NCBI GenBank assembly: GCA_033439795.1
Contig: JAUTDP010000001.1
Location: forward strand, 5,930,708 to 5,994,707
DNA from: Sordaria brevicollis
Taxonomy: Eukaryota > Ascomycota > Sordariomycetes > Sordariales > Sordariaceae
DNA: 64,000 bases
Direction: 5' to 3'
The position numbers were made by a program, and so were the translations under genes. The number at the start of each line of letters is the position of its first letter. The first letter of the stretch is position 1. Of this stretch, positions 12,310 to 23,896 are shown one piece after another. The notes under the pieces were generated by a model. That model had not been told where the DNA came from. It did not search any database and saw only the letters and a program-made list of their open reading frames with translations.

Positions 12310-13313
12310 GAGGACCGAAGGAGCCCTGAAGTGATAAAAAGCTCAAAGGCTGTATTTCAGGTTCATTGAATTTTCTGACCGCCTGTCCTCTTCTGGAAAG
12401 GGGAAACACGCGGTGAAGCGGGGAAAGATCTGGTTGCTGGATAAGAGAGGAAGATACCCCGATGAATGCAGTATACTTTGGTGCTGGAGAGAAACGGAGG
12501 AGGGATTGCATCACAGTACAGCACCGGCCTCACGGCTTTAGACTTCGCTTAGAAGGGGCCACCGGATACATCGGAACCATAAACGGGATACACGGGACCG
12601 GAGAAAACCCCACCCCCCAAGCAAGGCAACAGACTCCACGATTGCTTGCTGATCCGATGGCGGAGTTGATCGCCTGGGCTTGTTGAGAATTTGAGGTACA
12701 TTAGGGTACACTAGAAGAGCAGAGCAGAGGAGGAGGTGGCTGATATAAAGAGGATATCGCGCATACAAGAGGAAACCAGGAACCAAGATACCCCCCGGAC
12801 ATTACATAGCATGATGGCATTAAACGCAAGTCTAGAGTGGTTCTCCTAGACTTAGATACTACCACCAAATAATATTAATCGAAGAATTAACAAAAGTTCT
12901 TTTCGCCAAGCTTAACGTGATTGGTTTCCTATCGTCTATCATTAACACATAAATGGCCTTGCGCTCGATCCCAACTTTCGGGCAGAAACCGCTGAAAAGG
13001 ATATAGATATTTCGTCCTTCGTCACATTTTACTCAGCGTTCTCACGTCCCCACGACGTCCAAGAAAAGTTCCGCCATCCCCGTCCATTTACCCAAACAAT
13101 CTTCCCGTTCTCCATCTTGGCAATGGCCCGCATAGCCCTCATAGAGCCCATGCGTTTCGAAGCTTCACGCAGTAAAGCATCACCAACAGCGTTGGCTTCT
13201 ATTTTGCCCGTTGTCGATTCCCTCAGGCCACACCAAATCTCGCCAAGAACAGAAAGATCATGATCTGCTAAAGTAACATGTGAAGGTGAAGAAGAAGAAG
13301 AAGAAGAAGAGCC
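12310..13313. other. Convergent 3' intergenic region
   Basis: One kilobase between the stop of the MARVEL-like gene and the stop of ham-2. It carries both 3' UTRs. An AT-rich stretch at 12,820-12,930 is seen, but no gene. Confidence 0.5.
13288..13310. repeat. (GAA)n microsatellite
   Basis: Seven to eight GAA units directly 3' of the ham-2 stop codon, inside its presumed 3' UTR. Confidence 0.9.
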
Positions 13314-16300
13314 CTAACTCGTCCACCCCATCGAAGCTTCATGCTCCGTCTGCGCCGCCGCAGCCGCAGCCGCGTACTCGATGCCCGCCATGCCGCTCAT
13401 ACCGGGCATTGAACCGATTCCTCCGCCCATGCTCATGTTCATGCTCATGTTCATACCTGGCATTCCTATTCCCATTGGCGGCATACCGCCAGACATGCTC
13501 ATGCCCATCCCAGGCATCATCAGCTCAGGACCGCCACCGGCACCATCCATACCCATGCCTCCTCCAGCCATGATCCCCTCCCAACCCATCCAATCCGTCT
13601 TCTCCAGCTCTCGGGTAAAGAAATCTCTCTCCTCTCGCATGGCAGCCGTCACCTCGGCACCCATCCTGTCCGGGTAGCGTTGAACATTGAACCAATGCGT
13701 CAGAGATCTAAGTGCCTGCTCAAGCGGCAAAGCTTCCTCCACCTCGGCATCCACGTCCGAGCCGGATAACCACTCATCCCGCAACTCGGGGCGGCAGTGC
13801 AGGTAGATGGCGGTGATGACGCGCATGTTGGACTGGCGCCACTTGCGGCCGCAGTAGGGGACCTGGTTCTTGAAGAGCTTGAGCGTGTACAGGCGCAGTT
13901 CCTGTTGAGGGACCTTGAGGGACTTGCGCAAGATGTTGGAGGATTTGTAGTGCACGAGTAGCAGGTTACGGTGGGCTTTGTGTTTGCAAATCTTTTGCAT
14001 CACGCGCAGGTAGTTGATTAGAGAAAAGAAGTTGCGGCGGGAGAAGTCGGTGATGGGTTCTTTGGGGAGCGGGTTGACAGGGTAACCGAGCTCGTCGACC
14101 TCTGGACGGGTGGGGACGCCGGCATTTTCTGACTGTGATTGTTGCTGGGTTGATTGAGAGAATTGGGAGGAATTGTCGGGTGGTCCTCCCCTTTCGGCAA
14201 TAGGGGGTGATCGGTTCCTCTTGATGGCAGGAGGCGCCGCTTCGTCTTCGCTTATGTCGACATCTTCGAAGTCGGTGGCCGTAGGGTTAAGGGGACCCTG
14301 TTTGGGAATCGCGCCGGAAATGGTGGCGCAGAAGTAGAAGAAACTGATTATCCACTGGTTAGTTACGTGTGTTCTTTGAGGGGGAACAATCAAAGAAGAA
14401 GAAGCGAAATCACTCACCTGTTCTCTATCCTGTCGGTTTTGCTCTCAACCACCTGCTGCACATCATGCAGAGCAAAGAGCTTCAGTACTAGAGGAAGGTA
14501 GTTAGAGTCCAAAAGTAGCTGTGTGAAGTACTCGAACTTGAGAATATCTGGACATATATTGGTTAGCAGTGCGTCTATACCCGTCTTCCTCCCATGATCA
14601 ACTTACGTGACAGCTTCAGCCACTTCAACAACAGGATCATGATACCCGTTACTGCCTTCGCTGCGATCTCTCTGCTCCTTGCCTCATCTACATTGTCGTC
14701 TGAAGCTTCAGGGTCGTGGGCGGCAGTGTTGCCATTATTTTGACCCCGACCCTGAGGAGGTACTCGCCCATTGTTTTGAGGGCCAGGGCCTTGCTGCCCT
14801 GGTTGCGGCTGAACGAGACTGCTGGCAATAGCAACAATCGCCTTCAGCAGCACAATGACTAGTGACTGCAGATGGGGGAGGGCCTCTTTCTGTAATGATT
14901 AGGAAGGTCAGTAGATGATATGAAACAGACACTATCACCACCCGTTACTTACGTAAAACTCCTCCACGGCCTCAAGTCGATGCTTAATATCATCATCGAC
15001 AGGCCGAGGTCCAAGATCAATTTCGTGACCCTGCCCCTCTTTCTTCTTCTCGGTGTCTTTCAACAAACCCAGCTCCTCCTTCTCCTCAAGTGTCAGTTCA
15101 GAAAGATCAAGTTCGTCAATAAGATCATCGTCAACGCCTTCCCATCCGCGCTCAAACTTGAGGAACCTCTCGCGCTCTTCCCAGAGTTGCCTGGTAGCCC
15201 GGGTCATCCTGGTCCTCGTGGAGAATAGCTCGCCGGCTTCGATGATGGAGGCGGGAACATCGCTTCCTTCCCATTTCCTGCCTACCAGTAGATCCTGGAG
15301 TCCGGCGCCACCCTTTCCGCCAGCGCTGTTGCTGGTGGCATCCAGGGGGGGGTACATGAATGGAAAGTTTTGGTTAGTCTGATAATTCTGCTTCTTACCG
15401 CCTTTACCGCCGACACCCGGGCTCGGAGGAGGAGAAGGGGCCGGAGTGGCAATATGGACCGGTTGGTGGAGGATCGAGGCCGAGGCGCTCTGGTTCGGTG
15501 GGCCGGGAAGGATACCGTTCTGTCCATTATTCCTGGTTGGGTGGTTAGGTAGCGGGGGAAGAATTGAGGTCTGCTCTGCTTCCAGAGGAATGGCACACTG
15601 GGGTGGGATATACGACGGATACTTGGATGTGATCTCTTGCCGGAAGACATGGTAGTCCAGTGGAGAGGCAGTGATGATTTCCTTGTCCTTAACGTCGGAT
15701 AGTGTCTCTGCCGTGGCCTTTTTCGCATCCGCGATGTGCTTGGTACCGCCAAAGACTAGGAGAAGTGACTTCCAGAACAAAAGAAAGACCTGGGAACTCA
15801 TGAGCATTCGATGTTGGTTGACGGCGACCGGGATTCCAAAGGTAGTTGAACCGACCTGGGTCTGGGGGAGGATGTTCCTGTCGTCCCATCGGAGTTTGGC
15901 CGTGGCGTGTAACATGAAGTGGACCAGGGTTGGGTTGAGGGCAACTGTCATCTGTTAGCGAACTCACCAGAGAGCCATACGTGTTGAAGGGGACTTCGTA
16001 CGTAGCTCTTTGCGGACCAATGCCATATCCTCAGGGTCGTCCAGCGTTGTCTGCAGGGAGATATACACGATAGTCATTAGATGCATCAGAAGCATCAGCT
16101 CGTCGTTATGCATGATGTTCCCAATTTCTCCATCATCCTCCCAGAACGGCTCGAAGGCCTTCCTCAACGCATCCCATATGGGAGGAATGGCACCACACTT
16201 GGCAAGTAGCTTGACTCCCGCCTTCATAGCATCGAGCTGTTCCTTGGTGGCGGCGGACTTGACCTTATGATCTGCAAGATTTGGCAGACTCGCTGCCTTG

Positions 16301-16932
16301 ACAGTCTCGACCCAACGTCCCAGCACTACGTATAGGACCGGACCAACAGCTGTGGTGTGGGCCCCGCGATCGGTCGACGCTTGTAGCTGTTCTACGGCGT
16401 CCCGCACGAACTTCTCCCTATCACTGTCGCTGACGCTGTCCCAAGTCTCATCATTCTTGAACATCTTTTCCCAAGCCTCGTTGAAATCCTTCATGGCCCT
16501 GCTCAGGCGCGCACATTCCCAGAAATTGTAGAGGAACCACTCGTCCACCTCCTCCTCGATGGGGCCCATATCTGTGTAGACATAGTCGTAGGCGATCGGC
16601 TCGGACTTGGGGAACTCGGCAACGATCCTTCGTAGTTGGGCCAAAGATAGCGAGTCCTGAGGTGGTGCCGACGCATTGTTGGCGTTGCCGGAGCCGGAGT
16701 TGGAGGGAACTGGCGGCGGAGGGTTCGAGGGTGCTGCTGGAGGAGGAGCCGAGGGCTGATTCCTCTGGAGAGTCGGGCGAGCTGGTAGGACCGGTGCATT
16801 TGGCCTTTCCGAAAGATCGGGCAAGGCTTCGGAGGTTGTGCTCACTGCATCGCTGGTCGGTTTGGCGCTTTTCTCTGCGCTGTCGCCGGAGGATGATGTG
16901 CTTCTAGACCAGAGCGCGTTCATGATGGTCAT
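13314..16932 (-). CDS. ham-2: STRIPAK scaffold HAM-2 (STRIP1/2, Far11, PRO22 homologue)
   Basis: Five exons: 16932-16002, 15944-14953, 14889-14607, 14547-14418 and 14343-13314. All four introns are 57-74 bp with GT..AG ends, and the join closes in frame for 1121 aa. The N-terminal half matches the N1221 domain of STRIP proteins (SLAQLRRIVAEFPKSEPIAYDY, and NPTLVHFMLHATAKLRWDD). The C-terminal half carries the DUF3402 signature (LRLYTLKLFKNQVPYCGRK, then WRQSNMRVITAIYLHCRPEL). HAM-2 is a core subunit of the STRIPAK complex at the nuclear envelope and is required for hyphal and germling fusion and MAPK signalling in Neurospora. The protein ends in a Met/Gly-rich tail and a poly-Ala run. The frame upstream of 16932 reaches only a TTG codon, so the ATG at 16932 (MTIMNALW) is chosen; the ATG at 16923 is an alternative. 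Confidence 0.95.
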
Positions 16933-17662
16933 GGAGGGTGGTGGATGGTGGTGGATGGTGGGGCAGATGTTTGGCTGCAACTGTGACGGGAGGAAGGGCC
17001 AGTGACGAGACCGCTAAACTGAAGATATCGGGGGCGTTTCAGGGGTCGATGGTTGTTGGATCTGTCGATAAGACTACCTCATGTTTGTTGAATATGGTAT
17101 ACCGTTGATTCTGGCCAACAAGATCAAGTAGGAAAGTATGTCGAGTTGATGTTTGGGAGAAAAAGTCAAGTCAACATGCTCTTTCCTCGTGCTGTGCTGG
17201 GGGGTGCAATGCACAGTTGCTATAGTAGTGAGAACTTGAAGGCGCTGATACGGAGAGCTTGCCGCGTTCCTGCCGCGCTAGAGACAGCTTGACGTCGGGT
17301 AGCGTTACCGCCTGCCGCTTGTGATTGGTCGGATTATCGATGTTACTGTAGGGAAGAAACATCGGTGCTTTTGCTCTTCGTCTAACGACAACAACCTGAG
17401 ATTCATAGGATTGCGCAAGACAATCTTGATTTGTAAATAACATGATATCCGTTAGATGGATTCGCTGGGAGGAAGACTTAGTTTTGCTGACTTGACATGA
17501 CTGTTTCAAAATTCTCAACGGATACATATGACGACCCTGGAAGTACCAGGACGAGAGAACTGGCAGACTTTCAGGGATTTGTTTACAAGAGGCAATCATC
17601 ATCTTTTCCCTTTGTCTTACACACGCCGTACATTAACCCATCACCATCTGGCTACGAACCAC
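16933..17662. promoter_or_regulatory. ham-2 upstream region
   Basis: Holds the ham-2 promoter and leader and the 3' end of the upstream minus-strand gene (stop at 17663). Near the ham-2 start is a (GGTGGATGGT)n-like imperfect repeat at 16,934-16,962. No further gene is seen. Confidence 0.5.
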
Positions 17663-18834
17663 TCACTCCTCCATCTTATTCTCCTTCTCACCCTCCGAAT
17701 CCGAATCCTGCCCAACCGCAGACATTGCATCACCAACCGAACTTCCCGCCTTGCCCGCCATCTTCTTCTCCTTCTCCTTCTGTCTCCTCTTCAACTTCTT
17801 CTCCCTATTCAGCCTCTTCTTCTTCTCCTTCAGATGTTCCTCCTTGGTCATCTTCTTCTTCTGCTCCGCCTCCTCCTTCTCTTTTCTCGCCTTCTCCTTG
17901 ATCCGGAAAGCAATTCTCCCCTTCTTTCCCAGCCTCTTCTTCTTTTTCTTTTCCGACTGCTGCTGCTCACCACCTGCCGTCGCTTGTTGGTGTTGGACTT
18001 CAGTTCCCGTGACGATATGCCTGCCGTACAGAATTTCCGCGCCCTCTGCCCCCTTCCCCTTCACGGTAACGATAATCTTCTTCACCCTCCACGGTACCTC
18101 AAGTCCCCAAGCCCTTTGCTTGGCCCAGTTGAAGATGTCTTGGCTGGTCACCGCCGCGGCCTCGAACTGCTCCTTTTGCTCGGGCGTGAGCTCGCCGCGT
18201 ATGTAGTAGGATAAAGGTCGGTCTGCTATGATCGTCTCGCCGGCGCCATCCTCTTCTTCTTTGGAGGGGAGGACGATCTTTGATGGGGCTGAGGTGGAGA
18301 AGAGGCGGAATTCGAATTCGGGAGCTTCTTCTGCTTCTTCTTGTGGTGGCTGGTCTTGCATTGGTGTGTCGTCTTCTGAGTCGCTCTCATCATCTGAGGA
18401 TGAGGAATCGTCATCCTTCTTTTCTGTTTGCTTCGTGTCCTTCTTCTTCTTCTTCTCTATCTTCTCCTCCTTTTTGGCTACTGGAGCCTTCGTCACCTCT
18501 TTCTCAGCGGGAGTGGCCTTATCATCCTCAGCCACATCACCGTCGAACTCAAACTTCAATGAAAGCAGGCTGGAAAGTTTGGCGTTGAGTAGTTGAGCCT
18601 TGGCTTCCGCCTCGGCTTCGTCCGCGGTGTCCGGACTTGAGTCGCGATCGGAGCCCGCTGAGCCAAAGAGCTCATCTCTTCTTACTCTGTATTGGGCAGG
18701 TCAGGAAGAGGTCCTCTGCATTATGTGTGTGTACCGTGACATATCTGAAGTAATGTGTCTGGTGCATCGATATGCTGGATACGAGAAGGGCTTTGGGTGA
18801 AAACTGACCGCTTTGCGTCGGGTACTTCGAACAT
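17663..18834 (-). CDS. Highly charged DUF2011-type nuclear protein
   Basis: Two exons, 18834-18809 (26 nt) and 18686-17663, with a 122-bp intron (CTGAC branch site), encode 349 aa. Splicing joins MFEVPDAKR to VRRDELFGS, the N-terminal signature of the fungal DUF2011 family as I remember it. The first third is acidic and Lys-rich (KKKKK and SSSSDDESDSEDD stretches). A central ordered segment includes EFEFRLFSTSAPSKIVLP, YYIRGELTPEQKEQF and AKQRAWGLEVPWRVKKI. The last third is a long, very basic helix (KKKKKRLGKKGRIAFRIKEK) that could be a nuclear or nucleolar localisation and RNA-binding region. Function is unknown; composition suggests ribosome biogenesis, but that is only inference. Long open frames on the opposite strand here are composition artefacts. 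Confidence 0.82.
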
Positions 18835-21675
18835 CTTGAAGTTAACTGATTTCGCCTTGGCCGGTTGTGATGTCCCTTAAAAGGTGAAATTATGTGGTTG
18901 AGCTTTGTGAGCAAAGGCTGGTGCCACCGATGGACGATTATGTGAGTGAAAGAATTTTCTACTAGGGTGTTGTACTGCCGAGAGATTTGTGTGCAGGTTC
19001 GTGATGCAACTATGCTCGCAAGTTGAAAGGCGGTTGAGAGAGTGAGATCTTCCAATTACAATCCATCAATCGACTTATCACGAACGAGCGAATTGGTGTT
19101 GAGAACCTCAAAAGGCAGGGCGCGGACATGGATTGCATCTCGTCGTCGCCGTGCACCGGGTCAGTTGCGGAGGTTGGCAAGGGCCCGCCAGCTGCCAGGA
19201 TGTCGGGCTGCCACTCGCTTGGCAGCTGCCCACTGCTGTCTTGCTCGCAGGGTCTGTACAACCTCACTCTTTCAACCGTCAACATTTTACCCGTTTTCAA
19301 GATAGTACAAGTAAACATTCAGCGACCCCCTTCACTTGATATTCGATTAATTCTGCTCGCTATATCTCGTTTCACAAAAACCTCCATTTCATCAACCACG
19401 CGCCACACGTGCTTTCATTATTCCCCGAGAAACACTGATTGATATCCCCGTGCACAACCTCAAAACCGGAAGGTACCGTTGGGAAGCGCAACGGCTTCCA
19501 CTGAATGACCGTTGGCTTTTTTCTAGGAATGTCTCATCATGACGTCGGGTCCTCAAACCATTTGTGTTCCTGGGGAAATCGGAAGCTTAAGTGCAGTCTC
19601 CAATAGCCCTAGGGACAACTTCCACACCCTTTTCCATCACGTTAGCCCGTCTCATATAAACACCGTTGTGTGTCCATCGTGACCGAGGGCAGCAGTCGAA
19701 ATCTTGATAGTGTAGATGAGATCCTGTTGCCACCTCGAAGAAAGCAAAATGGCATATGGGCAAAACGGGAGAGAAACATCCTCATCCACACCATCCTAGT
19801 GTCATCTTCTTGCCTCCATACATATGCACATCAGACATCCATTCCATCAAAGAGGAAGGTTAGTTGGCCTACGGCTGGAGACCGTGTTCTCACGAAACAT
19901 ATCGGGCGCCTTGACTAAAAATGGAAATCCGAGTTGCCTGCTCAAAATGGCTGAGACGTAGGTATTCATGATGTACCCACCTCTGTCGCTGTCGTTTTCT
20001 GTCCAAGTATCATGGCAGGGAAGATGGATGGAAGGTTGTGGTGACACAGCAGTTTACATAATGGATGTGAGGTATGTAGGACCTGCCCTACCTACCTAAC
20101 AACCCTACCTATGTAGTTTACATAGTTACCTGCCTGGTTTAAAGATCCGGGGGAACCGGGAAATTTACTTTGCTTGAAGCTTTGCTGCGGGCGGACGCCT
20201 GACGGAGCACAACATGACAGCAGGAAAGGGCCGGCAGGAGTTGAACTTGATATGTTACTAAGTAAAAGCATGGTAAGTAAGAAAGCAACCAAGCAAGCGC
20301 CTGTCCCTCGTCTTTTGTGTAGCTCTATCAGGTAGGAATTTCCAGGATCATTTGGACCATGTAAGCAGATGATATGGAATATTTCTTCCGAGCAGTGGTG
20401 GCGGAATTTAAGATCAAAGGAGTATGATAAGAGGTCTTTGAAATTTAAGCACCAAGTGAATAGTGAGAGAACCCCGAGTAAAGCGAATAGAATATGCTAG
20501 AGGTCCCTTGACCTAGTCACATCACACGAGGCTCATGTCTCATATCTTTTCCAGTTTTCGCCGCCGAACTTCTCACCGATGCTGTACACTGCACCTCCTT
20601 ATTCTTCTCGCACTCATACTTTGCACTCCCTGTTTTTGGCCTCCATCTCTAGGTACTTGGAGACCGGTCAGTGTCTTTATCATGGAGGCTCGATAGGTCT
20701 GGTAACTCACCGTTACAACTGTGGTTGACAAGGACCACGTGAGAGCGGAATCGCTCCGAAGTTGGAGAGGCACAACATGAGAGAGTCCTGCGTGAGCGTA
20801 ATGTGATGATACTGAGTTACGCATGCGTTCCGTAAATTGTTGGTGTAGAGAATCCAGGTGAAAGGGTGTTTGCAGCACGAAGGAAATGTATCCAGGTACT
20901 AGAATTACTTTGACCAAGTCCGACCTTCGAAATATTGCAGCCATCTTGCTGGAGTGAGGTCGAAGTTCAACACGTCCACGCTTATAGACAGCTCGTTTCA
21001 GGAGGTAATGCTCATTGTGATATTCAGAGTGGTATCGATCGAACGTTGAGAATGCATCAAGAACCAAAGAAAATGACAAACGAAATCCCTTCAGAGTATA
21101 TATATCATGCAGTGGTGAGAAGCCAAATCGCCGCCCGCAACAACAGAAATACAGAAAAATTGTACATGGGCGTGTATGTGTATGTACGGATATAGAAAAA
21201 CAGAGTTCCTGGTTGAGGAGGAAAGAGAACCACAGAGAAAAAGGTATTTTGGACCCCCAACGAAAAAATCAAACTGCCGCCGCCGTCTTGGAGACATACA
21301 GACTCATTTTGTCCCCCATGCTTCCTTGACTTCTCTTTTGACGCCAGGCGCGTCTGGCCATCCCCGGCGCAGTGCATTATTTCCAGGCAGGCCACTGGCA
21401 TGTTGAAAATGCCGAGCTGCAAACTTCCACGGCGTCGTGGATTAGCCCATTTATAATGGGATTTAGCCCATTTATAATGGGACTAAGACACCAATATCCA
21501 CCACCGTTTTACCACAAACCCCTTTTCAAGTCTGATATCCAAGCCAAGGCTCCCATATATGACGCCATCATCTCCTCGTTATCATCAGCCTTGAGAAAAT
21601 GCACGCTAGAACATGCCCTTGAACGAAAATAGGAGCATGTAATTTGAGTCACGAATCCGACATCGCGTCTTCTCC
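18835..21675. other. Intergenic region between DUF2011-type gene and vib-1 3' end
   Basis: About 2.8 kb: promoter of the DUF2011-type gene on the left, vib-1 3' flank on the right. A small ATG frame at 19128-19442 (104 codons) and a minus frame at 20573-21079 show no domain. CAGCTGCC-type inverted copies at about 19,187-19,230 and ACCTACCTA-type motifs at 20,088-20,110 are present. The tandem palindrome is listed separately. Confidence 0.5.
21442..21482. repeat. Tandem pair of 20-bp palindromic units
   Basis: Units at 21442-21461 and 21463-21482 are identical (TTAGCCCATTTATAATGGGA), period 21 bp. Each contains the perfect inverted repeat CCCATT-TAT-AATGGG. They lie about 200 bp 3' of the vib-1 stop codon, probably in its 3' UTR. 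Confidence 0.9.
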
Positions 21676-23896
21676 TTATGTGGCATTCCAAGCATAGTGG
21701 TTGTTGTTATACACACCTGGCACGGCGGCACCCGAGTGCGGAGGCTGCGAGTGCGGCTCGGTTTTCACACCTGTGGGGAAGGAATAAGACCTGTCGCCTC
21801 CGTTGGAATACGACGAAGTCTGCCCCTCACCCGCCGTGCTGGTCCAGGATTGAGATGGGGGAAAGTAATCCCGCGGCGGAGCCGCACTCGTAGGCGCAGA
21901 CGACGGGGCAGAAGCACCTCCTTCTTGAGATGGTGTTCCGTAAGCGCCCGACGGCGCCCCGCCCGCTCCAGCTCCTGCACCTGACGTGGGCGGGTGGTGT
22001 TGCGATTGGGGACTGATATCGCTCGAGTTGTTACCCAGGTATGAAGGAGGACCATAGCGGTACTCTCCGGAGGCAGTCTCGTTTGTGAGTGACCCATGGC
22101 TACCATGGCGAGGGCTCTTTGAAGGACGGGGATTGTTGTCCACGTAGCGCGGCACGTTAAGCGAGCTGTCCGCTGTGCTCGGCAAGGAAAGGTGCGGCGG
22201 AGGTGCCGATGCGTAAGTTGCATATTGTGTTCGGATGGGGGCTGACGGTTGCTGGTCCTGGGCAACCAGAGACAGCTGCATAGAAGGCATCGAGGTTTGC
22301 TGGATGGGCATCTCTTGGGGCTCGGCCGTGTAGCTCGGCGCTCCCGAGAGGGGCATCTTAGGATAAGGCTCGGGGCCGGCCATCGACGTTGTCGGATAAG
22401 AGGTCGATCCAGGGTTGTGTGGCATCGACACCTGGCTAGAAGGGTTCCAACTCGTGGGGTAAGAACTGCTGACCTATGTTAGCATCGCGGATCGCTTTTC
22501 TAGTCAGGGTCCTTGCAAAGCCAGCATCATATGCCACTCCACCATATGTTGGGTGTTTTCCTGTTTTGACTTACTTCGAACGCATTTGCATAGGACTCTG
22601 GGGCATCTGCTTGGCAGAAGTGAACGTAAAAGCTGTTCTGGGCAAGTCCATGCTCGAGACACGAGGTCTTGAATCATAAGGAGGTTTGTTAAGCGCAACA
22701 GCTTGCGCAACGATCGAGTGACCAGTTTCTACTAGTGTCTGTCCCCTTGAGCCAGCGCTAGACCCCAACAGCGGGATTTCCTTTCTCGCCTGGAAGTTCC
22801 GTGGGCTTCTTCCGCGGACAACGATAGGCGCAGTGGTAAGCTCTGAAAGCACGAGTTTTGTGCCATTCGCCAGAGTTCCATGAAGCTTCAAGTGTAAGAC
22901 GAAGTGTTGTTGGAGCTCTTTCCGTCTTCCGTTGTTGGCCGTTGCGCTAGAGGAACTGATTAGCTTCCTGAGGGTTGCGGATTCGGGTGACTTGTGAAGA
23001 ATGGCTTACATCCTAAATTGAAGTCGACGCCACCCAATAGGGTAGATAGCGTAGTGATCGCCACCATTGTCTTCCTCCTCCTCAGACCATGGAATTAGGG
23101 GAAGTGATGGAGGTTCTTGATCAGGAGCTTGGTTGACTTCTGGAGAGTTGGGTGGGGGCGTCTTCCAGGGAATGACAATCAGGCGAACAGGGTGGCCGTC
23201 GACTGATTCGATTGCTGAGATAGTGACTTCCATATTCTTGATCTGGCTAGTCTCGCCCGTTTCTTGCATAACGGACAATGGTATTTGCGGGAAGCAAATG
23301 TTGCCGCTGATCTGGAACAAGTTACGGCGGTAGCAAGTCAACTCGGCGTTCAAGACGTTGCCGTCGCCAGGCGAAGGAAATTCCGACAAAAAGAACATGC
23401 CGTGAAGTTGAGCTTCGATTTCGATTTCGTGAATTCGCCCCTTGTGGTCGACAATGGTGTGCTTGTCGCCAACCTTCTTGAATGAGAGCAGCTTCTGGTC
23501 GTGGTTCATGGCCGGCTTGTAGTCATCGCGGAGATCTTGCACCATTTCCGTGTAGGGGGCTTGGTCGACCTGGGAGTAGCTGCGCTTCATGCCTGTGGTG
23601 ATGCTCGGAATGTTCATCAACGAAGGGTGCGGGTATCTCTCATAGCCATCACCCTCCTCCTGACCAGGCCGCCCATGATGGTATGGAGCGTTGTGATAGT
23701 CCATTGTGTGCTGGCGACTGCGAGGGCGTACGAGATGTGAAGATGCCGTGGATCCTACTGGTACCGAAGACTCTTGAGTGTTATACCGACCAGTAGACAT
23801 CTGCACCGGGTTTCCGTAATTGGGCCAGATGCCTCCGTGCTGAGTCTCAGCTCTCAACTCTGCCATACTGACCGTATATGTTGCTGTCGCTGACAT
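21676..23896 (-). CDS. vib-1: NDT80/PhoG-domain transcription factor VIB-1 (XprG homologue)
   Basis: Three exons, 23896-23010, 22946-22575 and 22468-21676, give 683 aa. The DNA-binding domain spans roughly residues 135-360. It has the strongly conserved GDKHTIVDHKGRIHEIEIEA, QLHGMFFLSE, LTCYRRNLFQISG, HPVRLIVIPWKTPPPN, GWRRLQFRIATANNGRR and GRSPRNFQARKEIP segments of p53-like Ndt80/XprG factors. The rest is low-complexity, rich in Ser, Pro, Gly and Gln, as expected for an activation region. VIB-1 is needed for heterokaryon-incompatibility gene expression and cell death, extracellular protease production and the cellulase response in Neurospora. The frame extends upstream of 23896 only to TTG. 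The last intron has a tandem CAGCAG acceptor (exon start 22468 or 22465) that adds or drops one Ser. A gene-poor 16.5-kb tract lies upstream. Confidence 0.95.

Noticed and set aside
16933..16980. N-terminal extension of HAM-2 to 16980
   Set aside because: The codon at 16980 is TTG, and the extension is low-complexity sequence from the leader. The first ATG is at 16932.
17497..18596. Long plus-strand open frames opposite the DUF2011-type gene
   Set aside because: They are antisense shadows of Lys/Glu-rich codons and translate to Leu/Ser/Phe-only low complexity.
19128..19442. A 104-codon ATG frame between the DUF2011-type gene and vib-1
   Set aside because: No recognisable domain, and it lies in the probable promoter and leader region. 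Kept only as a note.
22947..22955. Alternative acceptor at CAG/22955 for vib-1 intron 1, adding Ser-Ser-Ser
   Set aside because: It is in frame, but the acceptor at 22946 gives RIATANNGRRKEL as in the family and leaves better spacing from the branch site.
21676..23896. First read as a velvet-family (VosA-like) regulator
   Set aside because: The conserved blocks (GDKHTIVDH, TCYRRNLFQISG, GRSPRNFQARKEIP) are those of NDT80/PhoG factors, and no velvet-domain motifs are present. The position next to ham-2 also fits vib-1.
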